From: Urbifossiella sp046350095 | GTDB lineage: Bacteria; Planctomycetota; Planctomycetia; Gemmatales; Gemmataceae | Direction: 5' to 3' | NCBI GenBank assembly: GCA_046350095.1 | Contig: JAXMBA010000002.1 | Span: forward strand, 124,001 to 188,000 | Length of the DNA stretch: 64,000 nt | Shown here: piece after piece, positions 61,083 through 64,000 of the stretch | How the letters are laid out: the number at the start of each line of letters is the position of its first letter | Numbering within the stretch: the first letter of the stretch is position 1 | Made by a program: the position numbers and the translations under genes | Notes under the pieces: generated by a model | What the model was told of the DNA's origin: nothing | Seen by the model: the letters and a program-made list of their open reading frames with translations, nothing else | Databases searched by the model: none

Positions 61083-62435
61083 TCACCCCAGCTTGTACGG
61101 CGCCCGGTACTCGTAGCTCAGCAGCCGGTTGCTGTCGGCGTCGTTCGTGATCCGCTCGGCCTTCGCGTCCCACTGCAGCGTCTTCCCTTGCATCAGCGCC
61201 ACCCGGGCCAGCAGGGTCGCCGTCGTCGAGCGGTGGCCGACCTCCGCCGGGCACGTCGTCGGCGTCCCGGTCTTCACGCCGTCGAGGAAGCTGCGGGCAT
61301 GGAGCGGCGTCGGGTCGCCGGCGGCCCTGCGCGTGTCCGGCATCCGCGCCTGGCGCGACGCCCGGCCCTGCTTCGCGTTCGCCTCGCGCTCCAGCGGGCT
61401 CAGTGCCGGCAATTCTTCCGTGCGGACGTTCTCGGGGAGGATCTCCAGCACCGTCGCGGCGTCGTTGAGGACGAGCGTGCCCTGGGTGCCGCGGAACTCG
61501 ATCGTGCCCGACTTCACGTTCCCCGCCGCGGCGTTGCAGTTGAACTGGCTGAACGTCACCAGGCACTTGTCGTACTGCCACACGGCCTCGAGCGTGTCCG
61601 GGATCTGCCGGTTGTCCTCGGTGCCGAACCGGCCGCCCAGGCACGCCACCTCCTTCGGCGCCTCCTGGTTCAGCGCCCACTGGATGACGTCGAGGTAGTG
61701 CGTGCCGAAGTTCGTGAGCTGGCCGCCGCTGTAGTCCCAGAACCAGCGGAACTTGTACAGCACCTTGTTGCGGTTGAACGGCACCTTCGGGGCCGGCCCG
61801 AGCCACAGGTCGTAGTCGAGCCCGGCCGGCGGCTCGCCGTCGGCGGGGGCGCCGATCCCCATCGGCGTCTCGTTGCGGTGGTGGTAGCACTTCGCCACCG
61901 TCACCTTGCCGATGGCGCCGTCGCGGATCAGCTTCACCGCCTCGGCGACGAGCGGCGAGCTGCGGCGGTGCAGCCCCACCTGCGTGACGCGGCGCGTCTG
62001 CTTGGCCACGTCGGCCATGCGGCGGCCTTCGGAGATCGTGAGGCTCAGCGGCTTCTCGCAGTAGACGTGCTTGCCGGCGTGGCAGGCGTCCACGAACTGG
62101 AGCGCGTGCCAGTGGTCGGGCGTGGCGATGACGACGGCGTCCACGTCGCGGCGGTCGAGGACGCGGCGGTACTCCTTCACCGTGGCCGGCTCAGAGGCGC
62201 CGGCCTTCGCCACCTTCGCGGCGGCGGCGGGGAGGTACGGCGCGTTCACGTCGGCGATGGCGACGACCTGCTGGTCGCGGTGGGTGAGGAAGGCGTCGAG
62301 GAGCTGGTCGCCGCGGTTGCCGACGCCGATGCAGCCGAGACGGACGCGGCCGTTGGCGCCGGGGATTTGCGCGTAGCTGGCGGCCGGCAGCGCGGCCGCG
62401 GCCGCGGCGAACGCGCGGCGGGAAACGCGAGGCAT
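61083..62435 (-). CDS. Gfo/Idh/MocA family oxidoreductase, Tat-exported
   Basis: The 450-aa protein has a twin-arginine leader (SRRAFAAAAAALPAASYA) and a Rossmann NAD(P) domain (RLGCIGVGNRGDQLLDAF, VVAIADVN). The family's active-site block ATPDHWHALQFVDACHAGKHVYCEKPLSL carries the EKP lysine. The C-terminal part YDLWLGPAP...FRWFWDYSGGQLTNFGTHYLD is the planctomycete exported subgroup signature. These enzymes act on sugars or inositols with tightly bound nucleotide; the substrate is unknown. The ATG at 62435 has GGAG eight bases upstream. The gap before it holds a 37-bp perfect inverted repeat. Confidence 0.94.
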   Translation of the reverse strand: MPRVSRRAFAAAAAALPAASYAQIPGANGRVRLGCIGVGNRGDQLLDAFLTHRDQQVVAIADVNAPYLPAAAAKVAKAGASEPATVKEYRRVLDRRDVDAVVIATPDHWHALQFVDACHAGKHVYCEKPLSLTISEGRRMADVAKQTRRVTQVGLHRRSSPLVAEAVKLIRDGAIGKVTVAKCYHHRNETPMGIGAPADGEPPAGLDYDLWLGPAPKVPFNRNKVLYKFRWFWDYSGGQLTNFGTHYLDVIQWALNQEAPKEVACLGGRFGTEDNRQIPDTLEAVWQYDKCLVTFSQFNCNAAAGNVKSGTIEFRGTQGTLVLNDAATVLEILPENVRTEELPALSPLEREANAKQGRASRQARMPDTRRAAGDPTPLHARSFLDGVKTGTPTTCPAEVGHRSTTATLLARVALMQGKTLQWDAKAERITNDADSNRLLSYEYRAPYKLG

Positions 62436-62457
62436 GGCGGAACTCCAGAAGAGGATT

Positions 62458-62561
62458 GGCCGCAAAAAGGCACAGAAAGCACAAAAAGGAAGACCGATCA
62501 AAACCTGATTTCAATCCTGGCTGGGTCTTCCTTTTTGTGCTTTCTGTGCCTTTTTGCGGCC
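62458..62561. repeat. Perfect 37-bp intergenic inverted repeat, family A relative
   Basis: Arms 62458-62494 and 62525-62561 are exact reverse complements over 37 bases with a 30-base loop. The arm contains CACAGAAAGCACA and ends GGAAGAC, the same words and order as the elements at 10626 and 11851. It lies between two minus-strand genes. Confidence 0.95.
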
Positions 62562-62574
62562 ATCATGTCTTGGT

Positions 62575-64000
62575 TTATCTTGCGGCTCGCACCTCGTTCG
62601 CCGACAACACGGTGAAGTACGCCCCGTGCGGGTTGTCGCCGTTGGACACCTTCAGCAGCACGGTGTTCTTCCCCTTCGTCAGCCGCACCGCCGCCGTGTG
62701 CTGGCCCGGCGCCGCGGCCTGCATGCCGGTCTGGCGGAACACCTCGCGGCCGTTCACCCACAGCACCGCGCTGTCGTCAATGCCCAGCAGCACCTGCGCG
62801 TCCTGCTCGTCCGGCGAGTCGATCTCCGCGTACAGGTAGCTCGCCGACTGCTTCCCCGCGTTGCCGTGCAGCGCCGCCAGATCGACGTAGCCCTTCGCGT
62901 CCGGGCGGATCGTCCGCCACGCCACGGCGCCGAACTTCGCCGCCGGGTCGAACGCCCCCTTCTCCGGGCCGAACTCTTTGCCGTGCGCCTCGGCCATGCT
63001 CGCCGCCGGGAACGGACCCGCGACGCGGAACTGCTCGGGCGTGTACGCCGCCGTCTGGAGCGTCTGCAGGTACGTCACCAGGTCCACCAACTCGTCGGCG
63101 CTCAGCGCCGCGACCACGTCTTGCGGCATCAGCGACACCTTCGACTTCCGCACCTCGCCGTCGATGTCGCCCTTCGGGATCGACGTGTCCTTGCCGTTCG
63201 CGTCCCTCAGCGTGATCGCCTGCGGCGTCTCGCCGACGAGCAGGCCGCTGACGGTGACGCCGGCCGCGGTCGTCACCTGGTGCTGGACGTACTGGTCGGC
63301 GATGGCCTTCGACGGGTCGAGGATGCTGTCGAACAGGTTCTCGCGGCTCGCCTTCTTGCCGATCATCGACAGGTCCGGCCCGACCTGCCCGCCGACGCCG
63401 CGGACGGTGTGGCACTTGGCGCACTGCGCCGCGCCGGTCGCGCTCGCCTCCCACACGGCCTTGCCGCGGGCCGCGTCGCCGCGGCGGGCCACCAGCTCCG
63501 TCATCGGCGGCAGGTTCTTCAGGTCGAGCCGGCCGGGGGCGGGGAACAGCACCATCGCGCGGTTCCGCTCGGCCTGGAACGGCGAGTTGCGGAGCAGCTG
63601 CCCGGCCTCGGCGACGAGCGCCGTCGGCAGCTTCTTCGCGGCGTGCTGGTCGAGCAGCCAGACGGTGCCGGCCCGGCTGCCGGCCAGCGCCCCGAGCGCG
63701 GGGCGCTGCACGCCGGCGTTCGCGTCCCCGACCAGCTCTTGCAGCGCCGTCAGCGCCTTGGTGCCTGTGTCGTCGAGCTTGGGGCTCGTGCCGATGAGCG
63801 CGCCCAGCGAGTTGACCGCCTCGTCGCCGCGCTTCGCGCCGCCCTTCGCCAGCCGGTTCAGCAGATCGACCGACTCGGCCGAGCGGAGCTTGCCGAGCGT
63901 GCGGACGGCCTCGGTGGTCACGTCGTCGGGGTTGGCGTCGGCAGCGATGCGGGCCACGGCCAGCGCCCGGTCGGTGGCTCCTGCGGCGGCGACGAGCTGG
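62575..64000 (-). CDS. C-terminal part of a PVC-type HEAT/cytochrome c protein
   Basis: The frame is open to the right edge, so the start is outside. The visible 474 codons begin with HEAT-like helices (EAVRTLGKLRSAESVDLLNRLAK, ALQELVGDANAGVQRPALGAL). A class I cytochrome c domain follows with haem motif CAKCH (GAAQCAKCHTVRGVGGQVGPDL) and a distal Met in KVSLMPQDVVAALSADELVDLVTYLQTL. The last ~150 residues form a beta-rich domain (AVLWVNGREVFRQTG, KGKNTVLLKVSNGDNPHGAYF). In planctomycetes such proteins usually start with a sugar-dehydrogenase-like propeller and act in the periplasm as haem-containing dehydrogenases. The adjacent Gfo/Idh/MocA gene lies downstream on the same strand. Confidence 0.88.
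   Translation of the reverse strand, partial: QLVAAAGATDRALAVARIAADANPDDVTTEAVRTLGKLRSAESVDLLNRLAKGGAKRGDEAVNSLGALIGTSPKLDDTGTKALTALQELVGDANAGVQRPALGALAGSRAGTVWLLDQHAAKKLPTALVAEAGQLLRNSPFQAERNRAMVLFPAPGRLDLKNLPPMTELVARRGDAARGKAVWEASATGAAQCAKCHTVRGVGGQVGPDLSMIGKKASRENLFDSILDPSKAIADQYVQHQVTTAAGVTVSGLLVGETPQAITLRDANGKDTSIPKGDIDGEVRKSKVSLMPQDVVAALSADELVDLVTYLQTLQTAAYTPEQFRVAGPFPAASMAEAHGKEFGPEKGAFDPAAKFGAVAWRTIRPDAKGYVDLAALHGNAGKQSASYLYAEIDSPDEQDAQVLLGIDDSAVLWVNGREVFRQTGMQAAAPGQHTAAVRLTKGKNTVLLKVSNGDNPHGAYFTVLSANEVRAAR

Overview
This window is very GC-rich bacterial DNA that reads as a planctomycete chromosome, most likely family Gemmataceae. The evidence is gene content: two DUF1501 proteins, four DUF1559 proteins, a TIGR02996 leucine-rich-repeat protein, an LESLEGRDVPA surface-protein leader, many membrane-anchored Ser/Thr kinases and several secreted oxidoreductases. 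No phage, plasmid, CRISPR, rRNA or tRNA gene was found. About 50 genes fill the window, and both ends cut a gene: priA on the left and a haem/HEAT-type protein on the right.

Layout. 1-8.3 kb: 3' part of priA, a large unknown membrane protein, a frameshifted RRM RNA-binding protein, infA and an S46 peptidase. 8.4-15 kb: DUF4058, DUF1501, SMP-30 and sulfite-oxidase-like genes, then a small secreted protein overlapping a CPA1 antiporter. 15-19.5 kb: a membrane Ser/Thr kinase with a periplasmic sensor, then an FHA-GAF adenylate/guanylate cyclase, a plausible signalling pair. 19.6-28 kb: metG, an esterase, a lipoate ligase, a second kinase, a second DUF1501 protein and a PQQ-like propeller. 28-33.4 kb: a small secreted protein, a DUF1559 pseudopilin, a lipoprotein, an AhpD-like protein, a fused EF-hand/deiodinase-like/AhpD-like protein and a cupin. 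33.4-41 kb: a Gly-rich exported protein, two large DUF1559 proteins, then a visibly less GC-rich patch with a WD40 lipoprotein and a Calx-beta surface protein. 41-51.4 kb: an outer-membrane barrel, short uvrC, two paralogous membrane proteins behind acnA, a UbiA-family enzyme, an M2 peptidase and a guanidinium exporter under a guanidine-II riboswitch. 51.4-55.3 kb: a DUF1559 cassette bracketed by a 113-bp direct repeat, the LRR protein and a bestrophin. 55.3-64 kb: third kinase, DoxX, Fe-ADH, mogA, fourth kinase, a Gfo/Idh/MocA oxidoreductase and the edge gene.

Main discoveries. (1) The gene at 30546-32900 contains one in-frame TGA exactly where the second Cys of an AhpD-type CxxC should be, giving C-F-Y-U-M-G-H. 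Twenty bases later comes a 6-bp hairpin with a GGUC apical loop, like a bacterial SECIS. This is a strong selenoprotein candidate. (2) A two-hairpin guanidine-II (mini-ykkC) riboswitch sits directly before the SMR exporter gene. (3) Many intergenic gaps carry long, often near-perfect inverted repeats built from short repeated words; at least two families recur within the window. (4) A DUF1559 cassette lies between two copies of the promoter and first codons of a neighbouring gene. (5) The RRM gene needs at least two one-base corrections to read through.
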